From NCBI GenBank assembly GCA_003249935.1, contig QKHT01000214.1:22170-86169 (forward strand): 64,000 nt of DNA, read 5' to 3'. This stretch comes from Bacteroidota bacterium. GTDB lineage: Bacteria > Bacteroidota > Bacteroidia > Bacteroidales > UBA5342. The position numbers were made by a program, and so were the translations under genes. The notes under the pieces are model-generated. The model saw only the letters and a program-made list of their open reading frames with translations, had not been told where the DNA came from and searched no databases. Below, piece after piece: positions 26,595 to 36,154 of the stretch (its first letter is position 1; every line of letters starts with the position of its first letter).

Positions 26595-29500
26595 CTATTT
26601 TCTTGCTACAATAACCACCCAATCCTGAGGTGTTTTTGTTGGGGCATTGCCAAGTGCAACAATATTGCCACCTTTTACCGTTTTTACCGAACCATTTTGT
26701 AATTTACCACCTTTTGCCGGGTTGAACCACTTAATGGCGTAAGTGCCGTCAATGCCTGTTAAGTCGAGTGTAGATGTGGGAACGTATGCCAGATACACCA
26801 TATACATTTCACCGGATTTGGCCAGACAAAATTTGTCTTCGGCTTTTTCTGTTTTCCCTAATAATGCATCGGCCGAAACCATATCGTAAAATGGTATTTT
26901 GTTCTGTTTTAAAAAGTTAATCGCAATAGCGCAGTAGTCCCACGACTTATCACGGCTGCGGAAATCCTCGCAAATCAGGTCGTTTTCAGGGAGCTGGTAA
27001 CCAAAGTAATATTCCACTCCGGCACCTCCGGCCATCAGATTCCCCCATAATGTTTGTTTGCGCACATCTTCTATACTATAGCCTACCTTACCGGCATCGT
27101 AGCCTTTGTAGCCGGGGTCGGCCGGTACGCCTTTGCCGGCAGAGCCTTGTTCGTCGTTGGCCACAACCCACGGTTTACCTGCTTTATCCGATTCGGTAAC
27201 CCATTTTAATGTTTTGGCATGAACCACATCCCATTCGTTTTGTAACGAAACGCCGGTTAATGCCGATTTTTCCCCAATGAGTGCTGTATATTTATCCTGT
27301 TCGCCGGGGAAGGTGTGGAGTACAATATTGTGCTTATACGGATCGTTTTTAGCAAAAAAGTCGGCCATTGCCTTTTCCTGTTCAGCGGTTTGTGTATTTT
27401 CCTCACCAAGGTTCCAGTTTAAGGCCAGCTGATAACCATATCTGGCAATCAGTTCGCGATAGTACAACCGCCGTTCGGGGCCTAAATCGCCACCATCGAG
27501 TGCTTCGGGAATAAAGTTAATCCCTTTGCCTTTTACGTTATCATCGTTTTCGTTTTCCTGCGTTTTAAAGTGAAGGTATAACCCTTTTGCCTGTGCATAA
27601 TCGAAAACAACACCCCATTGGTCGAGCTTGGAGCAGTCGTAATGCAATTTTGCATCGCGGCTTGTAAAGGGCCACACATTGTCGCCATCGCCACCGGCGT
27701 TGTAGGTAAGAAACGAGATAGAGTTTATGCCTTTTGAGGCCAAATAGTTGATGGCACCAATCATGCCTTTGCCTTTGCCATTTTTCCAGGTTGGGTCGCC
27801 GGCTTTGTAGTCGGCAAGGTGCGGTTCAAACTTTTTTAATGGCACATTTGGCTTCAGGGCAATGGTGTTGTCGAAGTCTTCGTATGCCAGCAAAGTTTCG
27901 GGAGCATCGGTTCCTGCTTTAAAAAAATATTCGCCGGTGCCTTTAAATTGCAAATGGTGTTTGCCCACATATTCCAATCGGCCCGCAGCCCTGAAATCGC
28001 GGCCGGTTTTGTCGGTAGCTGCTACGGTAAACGATCCCGAAGCACCATTAAACGGTTCAACCAAAATGGACCATGGCATTTCGGCAACAGCACACAAAGT
28101 GCCCTTTTTAAACGAAATCTCATAATGCCACACCCCTGTTTTGTCGGGCGAAAGATGTGCACGCCATTTGTTGCCGGCAGATGCACCGGTTTCGCCGGCG
28201 TTACCATCGGCCGCAAAATAACCGGGAACAGAGTAACTTGGGGAGCCCGATTCATGGGTGAATTTTACCATCATGTTATAATCGGTAAATGGATTTGGGC
28301 GCATATCGGCTTCGTCGGCCCGGGGGCCTGCGAGCGTAAGGGTTACCTTATGCCACTGTTTCAGTTCGCCGGATATTTGTACAGTTCCGTTTCCATCTTT
28401 GGACTGAACCATTTCTACTGCTTGCTTTTCCGGTTGAACCGCAGCAGGGGCATCGGCAAGGTTTTTTGCATGTTCGAGTACGTCTTTGCCTTGCGTCATC
28501 GAGGCCACCACAATACCGCTCCAACGGCCACGACTAAACTCCTTACCGTCGGCACTGCCGATTTTGGCTGTTACCGATATTTTATCGCCCTTTTTAATAT
28601 TGATGCTTTCCCATAAATCGAGATATTCAACACCTTCTTCGAACGTGGTTTTGCTCAGAGCAACGGTATAATGTCCGACCTCTTTGCCATTAACCGTTAC
28701 AACGTACGACGATTGACCATCGTTTTCGCCAACGCCTGCAAAAATAAGATCGTAAGTGCCACTCTCGTAAGGAAATACCATTTCGGCCGATGCTTCTTTG
28801 TATTTTGCCGGATTAATGGCTAACCACTTGCCGTTATCGTTGTAGTAGTTCGTTCCATCTATTTTAAAGTCGGTGGCTTTCAGAGCTTTATTGTCGGGCA
28901 AGGTATTCACAAGTTTGTCGAAATACAATACAGATTTTACTGTATTGCCTGCTTTAAACGGTTCGGGTATTTCACCCGAAAACACGACTGATGCGGGGCC
29001 GGATTCTTTTGGTACATAGTTACTGTCGGTGGTAAGTATAAATTTATCCATCTCAAAGCCGTCTTCGCGCATACTGAACTGTATATCGTGCAGCCCGGGT
29101 TTCTCAATATCGAGATATATCTCTTTCTTTTCGCCGCAGTGGGCTTTTTCGGTACGTTGTGCACTGGCCCATGTCCATTGGTTTTTGCCTTCGCACCATT
29201 GCATTCTCATGCCATGTTCGGGCCAGGTGTCGTCAAAACCAACATGCAGCCCATTGTCCTCGGCACCGGCCGAATATACCCGCGCCCAAACATAGTATCG
29301 GCCTGGTTTTTCGATATGTACTTTATAATGAACCACAGCCACAGCACCCGGAGTTCCCGAAAAATTATCGCCTTCAATGAGTTTATCGGCTGCGGTAACA
29401 CGGGTATCGGGGAGTATCTCAATATATGCATTGCCACTGGCACCATCTGTATGTATTGGATCCGAATCGGGTTGAATCGCATTTGCACTTTTTGAAGGCT

Positions 29501-29696
29501 GTATGTACCATTGACGCTTGTCTGTTTTACTCTGTTTGTAAAAATGCTCGGCTTCAACAGCCACAATGCCGTTTTTTTCGGCAAACACAAGGTCTGTTTT
29601 TGCTATTGGTTTTTGGGCGGTAAGCATTACACTGCTCAATAAAAAAATGGCCAAAACTGACATCGTTTTAAACGTACATAATCTGGATCTCATCAT
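26595..29696 (-). CDS. DUF5060-containing putative glycoside hydrolase
   Basis: 1033 residues with a signal peptide (TMSVLAIFLLSSVMLTAQ). Modules in order: a beta-rich, possibly carbohydrate-binding region (about 35-230, with IAVEAEHFYKQ-like start and GRYYVWARVYSAG), a second beta module (about 240-405), DUF5060 (about 440-535), a TIM-barrel-like region (about 640-930, with GINSISFLTYNAGGDGDNVWPF and LALNWNLGEENT, whose Glu pair could be catalytic), and a C-terminal Collagen_bind_2-like domain (IKWFNPAKGG). Related Bacteroidota proteins are annotated as DUF4038/apiosidase-like glycosidases; the substrate is unknown. The longest frame starts with TTG (29705); ATG at 29696 is preferred. Confidence 0.8.
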   Translation of the reverse strand: MMRSRLCTFKTMSVLAIFLLSSVMLTAQKPIAKTDLVFAEKNGIVAVEAEHFYKQSKTDKRQWYIQPSKSANAIQPDSDPIHTDGASGNAYIEILPDTRVTAADKLIEGDNFSGTPGAVAVVHYKVHIEKPGRYYVWARVYSAGAEDNGLHVGFDDTWPEHGMRMQWCEGKNQWTWASAQRTEKAHCGEKKEIYLDIEKPGLHDIQFSMREDGFEMDKFILTTDSNYVPKESGPASVVFSGEIPEPFKAGNTVKSVLYFDKLVNTLPDNKALKATDFKIDGTNYYNDNGKWLAINPAKYKEASAEMVFPYESGTYDLIFAGVGENDGQSSYVVTVNGKEVGHYTVALSKTTFEEGVEYLDLWESINIKKGDKISVTAKIGSADGKEFSRGRWSGIVVASMTQGKDVLEHAKNLADAPAAVQPEKQAVEMVQSKDGNGTVQISGELKQWHKVTLTLAGPRADEADMRPNPFTDYNMMVKFTHESGSPSYSVPGYFAADGNAGETGASAGNKWRAHLSPDKTGVWHYEISFKKGTLCAVAEMPWSILVEPFNGASGSFTVAATDKTGRDFRAAGRLEYVGKHHLQFKGTGEYFFKAGTDAPETLLAYEDFDNTIALKPNVPLKKFEPHLADYKAGDPTWKNGKGKGMIGAINYLASKGINSISFLTYNAGGDGDNVWPFTSRDAKLHYDCSKLDQWGVVFDYAQAKGLYLHFKTQENENDDNVKGKGINFIPEALDGGDLGPERRLYYRELIARYGYQLALNWNLGEENTQTAEQEKAMADFFAKNDPYKHNIVLHTFPGEQDKYTALIGEKSALTGVSLQNEWDVVHAKTLKWVTESDKAGKPWVVANDEQGSAGKGVPADPGYKGYDAGKVGYSIEDVRKQTLWGNLMAGGAGVEYYFGYQLPENDLICEDFRSRDKSWDYCAIAINFLKQNKIPFYDMVSADALLGKTEKAEDKFCLAKSGEMYMVYLAYVPTSTLDLTGIDGTYAIKWFNPAKGGKLQNGSVKTVKGGNIVALGNAPTKTPQDWVVIVARK

Positions 29697-29838
29697 TTTA
29701 ATCAATTTTTTGTTGTTTTATAGTTCAAAAATGGATAAAAATTTCTTTAATGGCAAATTTTAGAATACTGTATACAAAAAATAACCCCAAGTATGTACGA
29801 AATTGTAACTTTTTTGAACCAAAAGTGGCTCTGATTCA

Positions 29839-30015
29839 TTAATCCCAATTAGGAGGTTTAATACCTTTCACAATAATCAATTCGTTGCAGTTAGGGCAAA
29901 TGTAGCGCTCGCAACCGGTGCAACCAAAGCAGTTGCTGCAATACCGTTCGAGCGAACTAACCGCAAAACGTTGTTCGCAAATATTGCATTGAACCATTAT
30001 TTCTTCCTTTTCCAT
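29839..30015 (-). CDS. Small eight-cysteine (zinc-binding) protein
   Basis: A 58-residue frame from ATG (30015) to TAA (29839-29841): MEKEEIMVQCNICEQRF..., then CSNC, CTGC and CPNC. Its eight cysteines (10, 13, 26, 29, 32, 35, 40, 43) form four CxxC pairs in the spacing C-x2-C-x12-C-x2-C-x2-C-x2-C-x4-C-x2-C, enough for two zinc ions in a ribbon or RING-like fold. The regular pairs argue strongly for a real gene. It is divergent from ispG and has no near neighbour on its own strand. A partner-binding or RNA-binding role is possible; no family is recognised. Confidence 0.75.
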   Translation of the reverse strand: MEKEEIMVQCNICEQRFAVSSLERYCSNCFGCTGCERYICPNCNELIIVKGIKPPNWD

Positions 30016-30103
30016 TATTTTATTGACGTAAATTAACCCAAATGAAACACATTTGAATGAGTTATTATTTCAAATGCAGTTACATTTGACACGGTTAATT
30101 TAC

Positions 30104-30111
30104 TAAATTTG
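30104..30111 (+). promoter_or_regulatory. Candidate -7 box for ispG-ppk1
   Basis: TAAATTTG fits TAnnTTTG, 24 bases before the ispG ATG. A TTTG at 30085-30088 is the only -33 candidate, with spacing (15) shorter than usual. The area also holds CATTTGAA and TTCAAATG inverted arms, possibly an operator shared with the divergent zinc-ribbon gene. Confidence 0.45.
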
Positions 30112-30135
30112 TGCCATTGCAAGTATGGCTACAGT

Positions 30136-31962
30136 ATGAAAACTATAAAATTCAGAATCAATTTAAGTACTTATCAACGTCGGAAATCGGGCATGGTAAC
30201 CATAGGTGGCCTGAAATTGGGTGGAGATGCACCAATCAGGGTTCAAAGCATGACCAATACCAATACAAACGATACCGAAGGTTGTGTGGCTCAATCGATA
30301 AAAATAATTGAAGCAGGTGGCGAGTTGGTTCGGCTAACGGCTCAGGGAGTTAAAGAGGCCGAAAATCTAAAGCATATCAAAGCCGGCTTAATAGCCGCCG
30401 GATACCATACCCCGGTTGTAGCCGACATACATTTCAATGCACGGGCTGCCGAAGTTGCTGCCTTGTATGCCGATAAAGTGCGCATAAATCCGGGAAATTT
30501 TGTCGATCCGGTGCGTAAATTCGAAGATACAAATTACACCGACCTTGAGTATAAAGCCGAGGTGGAAAAGATTCGCAATAAGTTTGTTCCTTTTCTCGAC
30601 ATTTGCCGACAAAATAATACAGCCATACGTATTGGGGTGAACCATGGTTCGCTTAGCGACAGGATTATGAGTAAATACGGCGACACACCCGAAGGCATGG
30701 TCGAAAGTTGTATGGAATATTTGCGCATAGCTAATGCCGAAGATTTTCACAACATTGTAATTTCGATTAAGGCCAGCAACACCCGTGTAATGGTTCATAC
30801 CGTAAGGTTACTGGTGGCTCAAATGGAGGCCGAAGCCATGTATTATCCACTTCATTTGGGTGTTACCGAAGCTGGCGAAGGCGAAGACGGGCGCATAAAA
30901 TCGGCCGTAGGCATTGGTGCATTACTTGCCGATGGCATTGGCGACACCATTCGTGTATCGTTGAGCGAATCGCCCGAAAAAGAGATTCCGGTGGCTCGAT
31001 CTATTGTGCGTCACATCAATAGATTAACCGATATAAAAACAGTTCAAAAGGTTACGGGTAAAACCTATAGTCCGTTTGCGTATGTAAAACGCACCACGGT
31101 TGAGGTTTTTGGTATTGGCGGAACCCGGCAGCCGGTGGTTGTACTCGGAGCCGAATCGCCCTGCAAAGCCTGCCCCGAACCATTTGCCGATGTGGCTTTT
31201 ACTACGGTTCACACAAAAAAAGTACTTGCGCCAATTGTCGATGGTAAATGTCAAACGGCCGGTGCAATTCCGGTATTCAGCTATCGCGATAATTTGCCCC
31301 CTGATGATCGGACCTTTGCAATTTTGGTTGAAGCCAACCGTGTAGACGAAGCCTTCGCCGGTTCAATAAAAAACAAAAAAGCCGTTGTACTGTTATCCGA
31401 TAATACAGATAATGTTTATGCATCGCTTCGTGCAGCTATTTTAATGCTCGACGAAGCCGGATGCCAATGCCCCGTAGTGGTATGCCGTAACTATACGGGT
31501 TCAACCGAAGAGATGCAACTGGGGGCTGCACTCGAAACAGGCGGGCTCTTTCTTGATGGGTTGGCCGATGGTTTAATGATTACAAATACAATGGTTGAAC
31601 CGGGTGTGTGCATTTCGTCGGCTTTTGCTGTATTGCAGGCAGCAAGGGTACGTATGGTGAAAACCGAGTTTATCTCGTGCCCGGGCTGCGGACGTACGTT
31701 GTTCGATCTCGAAGGTACCATTGCCGGAATAAAACAGGCGACCGGACATTTAAACCATCTGAAAATTGGTATTATGGGATGCATCGTAAACGGACCCGGC
31801 GAAATGGCCGATGCCGATTACGGCTATGTTGGTGCAGGCCGTGGAAAAGTATCGCTGTACAGAGGTAAAAACTGCGTGTTAAAAAATATTCCGGAAGAAG
31901 ATGCATTGCCAAATCTTATTGAACTTATAAAAACAGAAGGAGATTGGGTAGAGCCTAAATAA
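30136..31962 (+). CDS. ispG: 4-hydroxy-3-methylbut-2-enyl diphosphate synthase
   Basis: 608 residues, the long form of IspG (GcpE) found in Bacteroidota, Chlamydiae and plants, with a central insert between the TIM barrel (about 1-290; VQSMTNTNTND, INPGNF, RIGVNHGSL) and the C-terminal reductase-like domain. The [4Fe-4S] ligands lie in SCPGCGRTLFDLEG and MGCIVNGPGE. It converts methylerythritol cyclodiphosphate to HMBDP in the MEP isoprenoid pathway using ferredoxin or flavodoxin electrons. The frame opens at 30109, overlapping the -7 box; the ATG at 30136 (MKTIKFRINL) is preferred. ppk1 follows after 8 bases. Confidence 0.95.
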   Translation: MKTIKFRINLSTYQRRKSGMVTIGGLKLGGDAPIRVQSMTNTNTNDTEGCVAQSIKIIEAGGELVRLTAQGVKEAENLKHIKAGLIAAGYHTPVVADIHFNARAAEVAALYADKVRINPGNFVDPVRKFEDTNYTDLEYKAEVEKIRNKFVPFLDICRQNNTAIRIGVNHGSLSDRIMSKYGDTPEGMVESCMEYLRIANAEDFHNIVISIKASNTRVMVHTVRLLVAQMEAEAMYYPLHLGVTEAGEGEDGRIKSAVGIGALLADGIGDTIRVSLSESPEKEIPVARSIVRHINRLTDIKTVQKVTGKTYSPFAYVKRTTVEVFGIGGTRQPVVVLGAESPCKACPEPFADVAFTTVHTKKVLAPIVDGKCQTAGAIPVFSYRDNLPPDDRTFAILVEANRVDEAFAGSIKNKKAVVLLSDNTDNVYASLRAAILMLDEAGCQCPVVVCRNYTGSTEEMQLGAALETGGLFLDGLADGLMITNTMVEPGVCISSAFAVLQAARVRMVKTEFISCPGCGRTLFDLEGTIAGIKQATGHLNHLKIGIMGCIVNGPGEMADADYGYVGAGRGKVSLYRGKNCVLKNIPEEDALPNLIELIKTEGDWVEPK

Positions 31963-31970
31963 TACATATT

Positions 31971-34052
31971 ATGGCAAATTTCGAACAATTTAATCGCGAT
32001 TTAAGCTGGTTAAGTTTCAATCACAGGGTTTTGGAGGAGGCAAAAGACGATTCGGTTCCACTTTACGACCGCATAAAGTTTTTGGCTATTTATTCCAATA
32101 ATCTCGAAGAGTTTTATAGGGTAAGGGTAAGTTATTACCGTAATTTGATTCGTGGTATCGACGAAAGAAACCCTTTAAGGCAAAAGGTAAAACCCGAGGA
32201 GATTATTGCCGAAATTACCCGTATTCTGATGGAATACCGCACAGAATTCAGTAATGTGTACCGAACCGGCATTGTGCCCGCATTACATAAGAATCTTATT
32301 TTTCCCATAAGGCCAAAAGATAAACTAAGTCCTGAGCAACAGGCATTCGTTGGCAAAATATTCGACACTGTAATTTTGCCGTATCTTCAGCCCGTATTAT
32401 TAAAAAGAAAAAGAATAAAACCCTTTTTAAAAACCGGACAGTTATATATTGCCATCAAGTTTTATAAAAAAGGCATTCCGCAATTTGTGCAAATGCCTTC
32501 GTATGGCATAATAAAAGTACCTACCGATCACGATATTCCTCGGTTCTTCGAACTGCCAAATACTAAATCCGGCTATTTTGTTATATTTCTCGAAGATATA
32601 ATAATGCGCAAAATTGGTTCTATTTTCCCGGGATACCATGTGGTATCGTGGCACAGTATTAAAGTAACGCGCGATGCCGATCTGGATTACGACGATTATA
32701 CCGGCGATAACCTTATAGAAGCCATAGAAGATATTGACAGTAATCGCGAGGTTGGTTTGCCAAATCGTTTTCAGTACGATTACCATATGCCAAATCACAT
32801 GGTTGAATTTCTGCGCGATACTTTCGACCTTAGTGCCGAAGACATGGTGCTTGGTGGTTCAATCCATAATTTCCGCGATTTCTTTTCGTTTCCAAACCCC
32901 CTGGCACCGCAACTCGAATATGAATCGACGGTACCACTTCGATTACAGGCCGTAGATAAGGCCGATTCTTTTCTGAACGAAATTTCGAAAAAGGATTTTC
33001 TTGTCCATTATCCTTACCAATCGTACAATTATGTCATTAGATTTTTGAACGAAGCCGCCAACGACCCATTGGTTGAAGCAATAAAAATTACACAATATCG
33101 TGTAGCTTCGAACTCTGCCGTAGTGAACGAGCTGGTAAGAGCTGCCGAAAATGGCAAAAAAGTGACCGTATTTGTCGAACTAAAAGCCCGCTTCGATGAA
33201 GAGGCTAATCTCCAATATGCAAAGGATATGACCCGTGCCGGAATCCGGATTATTTACAGCATTCCCGGCCTGAAGGTTCATGCCAAAATTGCATTAATTG
33301 TACGAAAAAACTCCACACTTGGACCACAAAATCTGGCTTACGTAAGTACCGGTAATTTTAACGAAAAAACAGCACGAATTTATGTCGATCATGGCTATTT
33401 TTCGGCTGAACCAATTCTTGTAAACGATATTGGTAAGTTGTTTAACTACCTCGAAAACCAGTCGAAAAGACCTGAATTTAAACATATTCTGGTGCCGGGT
33501 TTTAATATGGTCGAAACATTTTTAGCTTTGATAAAACGCGAATCGGAAATTGTAAAAAAGGGTGGTACTGGCTATATTTTTTTAAAAATGAATGGTTTGG
33601 AAGAACCAACTATGATTGATGCATTGTATAAAGCCAGTAGCAATGGCGTAAAAATCGATATTTTGGTGCGCGGTGCCTGCTGTCTTATTCCAAATAAATC
33701 ATACAGCAAAAATATAACGCTTCGGCGTATTGTAGACCGATACCTCGAGCACGATCGCCTGTATTTGTTTGGAAACAAGGGCGAAAATGATTTGTATATG
33801 GGTTCGGCCGATTGGATGAAACGCAATTTACGCCGACGTATTGAGTGCGTCGTGCCCATTAAAAACAAAAAACTGAAACAGGAAATGCTCGATCTTATCG
33901 CAATTCAACTTTCCGATACCGACAAAGCCCGATTGATTACCAGTCCCATGGAAAATCAAAAAATAGAAACCAAAGGGAAAAAATTGCGAAGTCAAACAGC
34001 GATATATCAGTATTTAGCTGATGCAGAGGCAAAACGACAGTTAAAGCAGTAA
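31971..34052 (+). CDS. ppk1: Polyphosphate kinase 1
   Basis: 693 residues. The N-terminal domain begins FEQFNRDLSWLSFNHRVLEEA; two phospholipase-D-like domains follow. The autophosphorylated His lies in GLKVHAKIALIVRK and the second conserved His in LEHDRLYLFGNKGE. PPK1 reversibly transfers the ATP gamma-phosphate to polyphosphate, storing phosphate and energy under stress. Membrane-associated tetramer in characterised species. Probably co-transcribed with ispG (8-base gap). It ends 12 bases from the convergent DUF2721 gene. Confidence 0.97.
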   Translation: MANFEQFNRDLSWLSFNHRVLEEAKDDSVPLYDRIKFLAIYSNNLEEFYRVRVSYYRNLIRGIDERNPLRQKVKPEEIIAEITRILMEYRTEFSNVYRTGIVPALHKNLIFPIRPKDKLSPEQQAFVGKIFDTVILPYLQPVLLKRKRIKPFLKTGQLYIAIKFYKKGIPQFVQMPSYGIIKVPTDHDIPRFFELPNTKSGYFVIFLEDIIMRKIGSIFPGYHVVSWHSIKVTRDADLDYDDYTGDNLIEAIEDIDSNREVGLPNRFQYDYHMPNHMVEFLRDTFDLSAEDMVLGGSIHNFRDFFSFPNPLAPQLEYESTVPLRLQAVDKADSFLNEISKKDFLVHYPYQSYNYVIRFLNEAANDPLVEAIKITQYRVASNSAVVNELVRAAENGKKVTVFVELKARFDEEANLQYAKDMTRAGIRIIYSIPGLKVHAKIALIVRKNSTLGPQNLAYVSTGNFNEKTARIYVDHGYFSAEPILVNDIGKLFNYLENQSKRPEFKHILVPGFNMVETFLALIKRESEIVKKGGTGYIFLKMNGLEEPTMIDALYKASSNGVKIDILVRGACCLIPNKSYSKNITLRRIVDRYLEHDRLYLFGNKGENDLYMGSADWMKRNLRRRIECVVPIKNKKLKQEMLDLIAIQLSDTDKARLITSPMENQKIETKGKKLRSQTAIYQYLADAEAKRQLKQ

Positions 34053-34064
34053 CCTTAATTTGCA

Positions 34065-34475
34065 TTAAATGAATTGGTTGCTCTGCTTCTGTAACTCCGA
34101 AAGATGTAATTCGAGGGCTTTTGTCGAAATTTGTATCTCCCATACCGACACCGCAAGCGATGCAATCAGCAAAATCATGCCGGTGCCAAAAGACCAAGCA
34201 GCCAGCGTATCCTGGGCAATATAGATAAGAAACATTGTTACCACACAAAAAAACAAGCTCAGCACGCCAAGAATTTGCATTGCGCGGGTAAGATAAAGCC
34301 TTGTACGCAAATTGTTTATTTGTCCCAAAAGAATAGAATTCGGGTTCAGGCTAAACTTCTCGTACAAATTTCGTATCAGTTGGGCATAACCCAAAAACCT
34401 GTTTGTGTAGGCTAATAAAATGAGTGAAATGGCCGAAAAAAGTAAGGCCGGTGTGGTAAGCGTAAGTTCGTTCAT
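34065..34475 (-). CDS. DUF2721 family membrane protein
   Basis: 136 residues beginning MNELTLTTPALLFSAISLILLAY, with three likely transmembrane helices (about 8-26, 65-85, 92-112) and a conserved-looking loop (NRFLGYAQLIRNLYEKF...INNLRTRLYLTRAMQILG) typical of DUF2721. Function unknown. The frame extends to 34568 but residues before the chosen ATG have no membrane-protein character. Single gene. Confidence 0.8.
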   Translation of the reverse strand: MNELTLTTPALLFSAISLILLAYTNRFLGYAQLIRNLYEKFSLNPNSILLGQINNLRTRLYLTRAMQILGVLSLFFCVVTMFLIYIAQDTLAAWSFGTGMILLIASLAVSVWEIQISTKALELHLSELQKQSNQFI

Positions 34476-34593
34476 TGCCGTTTTGTTTAAATAGTTTAAA
34501 TATTTCGGTAAACTTTTAAGACGAAATAGTGGATATAAGCCTGTTAAAATAGTCGAACATCGAACCATTCATTGAGTTTGAGGTAAAACAAAA

Positions 34594-34622
34594 AATGCCC
34601 GGCTGATGTTCAACCGGGCATT
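34594..34622 (-). terminator. Intrinsic terminator after the DUF5723 gene
   Basis: AATGCCCGG (34594-34602) and CCGGGCATT (34614-34622) form a 9-bp stem with an 11-base loop; on the minus strand a U-rich TTTTTTTGTTTT follows. It lies 12 bases past the DUF5723 stop. Confidence 0.9.
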
Positions 34623-34633
34623 ATTTGGCATTG

Positions 34634-36139
34634 CTATTGTATCGCTTTTTCGGGTTCTGTTGTCTCTTCGGGAATTTCCGGTATTTCAACCGGTACTTCG
34701 GGTGGCGTAACCTCCTCGTAATATTTTGGATACCCTTTTTTCTGGTGTTTTCGCCCGAAAAGCATATTCAAACCAAAGGAAACATTGCTTGTTTTCCCGG
34801 GTGGAAAGCTTTTCATTACCGAAATATTGTCGGTCGACACATACAACTGCATACAGCCAACCCTTACCGATGCTCCTAAGCCCAAATAGCTATCACCATT
34901 TGTATTAACATAACCCGTACTCAGCGAAAGGAATCGAGCCAATTGCGTAGAAGCACCCACAGTGAAGGCATTTCGACTAAACGCATTATTTTTGGCCAGC
35001 CGTTCCATGGCATAAACCGATATGCCTTTTGTAAGTGCATAATTTGCTGTAAGATAGGTTTGAACCGGTAGCTTTTGTGTATAAGCATTGGTCGAACCTT
35101 TGGGCTTGAAACTCTTTTCCATATCATCCAGAATGTCCTGCATTAAATCATCAGGTTTTTTGTACGTCGGGCTATTGTCGTCAATCGAGTTGCTAATATC
35201 TATTCCGCTATAAGAGTAGGAACCATTTTGAACCAAGGTGGTTAAATGGTTTTCCCATTTAATCTTTGCCCCCAAATCAATAAATCCCGCACTTACGGTA
35301 AGATTTGGAATTGGTTTGTATACAACACCCAGGTCAAATGCCATACCCTTGTTGGGTTTTTCGTTGTAATATTGTAATGGATCGAGGTCATCAATCGCTT
35401 TTACATCTTCAATATAGCCCTCTGCATCGTAAGTAAAATTTACAGGAGCCGAAACAAACATTTCACCCGAAGTTGTAATGTCAATGGTTTGTCCTCCGGC
35501 CGCGGTATGCAGATTTACACCAAGATTGTTGCCCCGAGCTGTTGCTAAACCTCTTAGAAATTTAATATTCGCACCCACGGTTAGTTTTCTATCGAAAAAG
35601 TTTCTCGAATAACCTAATGATGTTTCTAAAAATGCCGAGGTATTAATCCCAAACATCCCACTTTGGTTTTTTTCGGAAGTTGTACTGTTGCCCTGCGTAA
35701 GCAACTCAACCAATCCTTTATCGAACATAAAATCGGACATCATTCGTTCCCGGAGTCCAAACGAAAAACTGTTACCCTTCTTCGACATGATCGAAAACGA
35801 CAATGCCGGCATCTCCTGCAAAAAATACAAACCATTACCGTTAGCTGTAGCCATCGAATTCAGTTTGTTTAAATCAATCATTGTTTTTTCTGAACCACGG
35901 CCTAAGGTTACAAAATCGCCAAAGGCAAAAGTTGTTCCTACATCTACCGATGGCCTTAAGAAACTGACGAAAAATGCACTCGAATCGCTGTGATATGCCG
36001 GATTGTATGTTGTTAAGCCGGGCATTCCCTTCATGTTCATTAATGTAAGTTCCTGTGCATTCACTCCTGTCGAAATGGCTGCAATGCAACCAACTCCAAC
36101 AACCGCTTTCAAATATTTTGTATTTAATATTGTTTTCAT
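34634..36139 (-). CDS. DUF5723 family outer-membrane protein
   Basis: 501 residues with a signal peptide (KAVVGVGCIAAISTGVNAQ). LTLMNMKGMPGLTTYNPAYHSDSS followed by repeated amphipathic strands (FFVSFLRPSVDVGTTFAFGDF, VGANIKFLRGLATARG, LTVSAGFIDLGAKI) is the DUF5723 pattern, probably an outer-membrane beta-barrel related to PorV/PorP-like proteins. The C-terminus after about 475 is a Pro/Glu-rich tail (EEVTPPEVPVEIPEIPEE). It follows the 703-residue lipoprotein gene by 15 bases, so the two form an envelope operon. Confidence 0.85.
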   Translation of the reverse strand: MKTILNTKYLKAVVGVGCIAAISTGVNAQELTLMNMKGMPGLTTYNPAYHSDSSAFFVSFLRPSVDVGTTFAFGDFVTLGRGSEKTMIDLNKLNSMATANGNGLYFLQEMPALSFSIMSKKGNSFSFGLRERMMSDFMFDKGLVELLTQGNSTTSEKNQSGMFGINTSAFLETSLGYSRNFFDRKLTVGANIKFLRGLATARGNNLGVNLHTAAGGQTIDITTSGEMFVSAPVNFTYDAEGYIEDVKAIDDLDPLQYYNEKPNKGMAFDLGVVYKPIPNLTVSAGFIDLGAKIKWENHLTTLVQNGSYSYSGIDISNSIDDNSPTYKKPDDLMQDILDDMEKSFKPKGSTNAYTQKLPVQTYLTANYALTKGISVYAMERLAKNNAFSRNAFTVGASTQLARFLSLSTGYVNTNGDSYLGLGASVRVGCMQLYVSTDNISVMKSFPPGKTSNVSFGLNMLFGRKHQKKGYPKYYEEVTPPEVPVEIPEIPEETTEPEKAIQ

Positions 36140-36154
36140 ATAATGCTTCCTCCC

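Noticed and set aside
27948..28616. 222-codon plus-strand frame
   Set aside because: Antisense to the DUF5060 glycosidase; no family resemblance.
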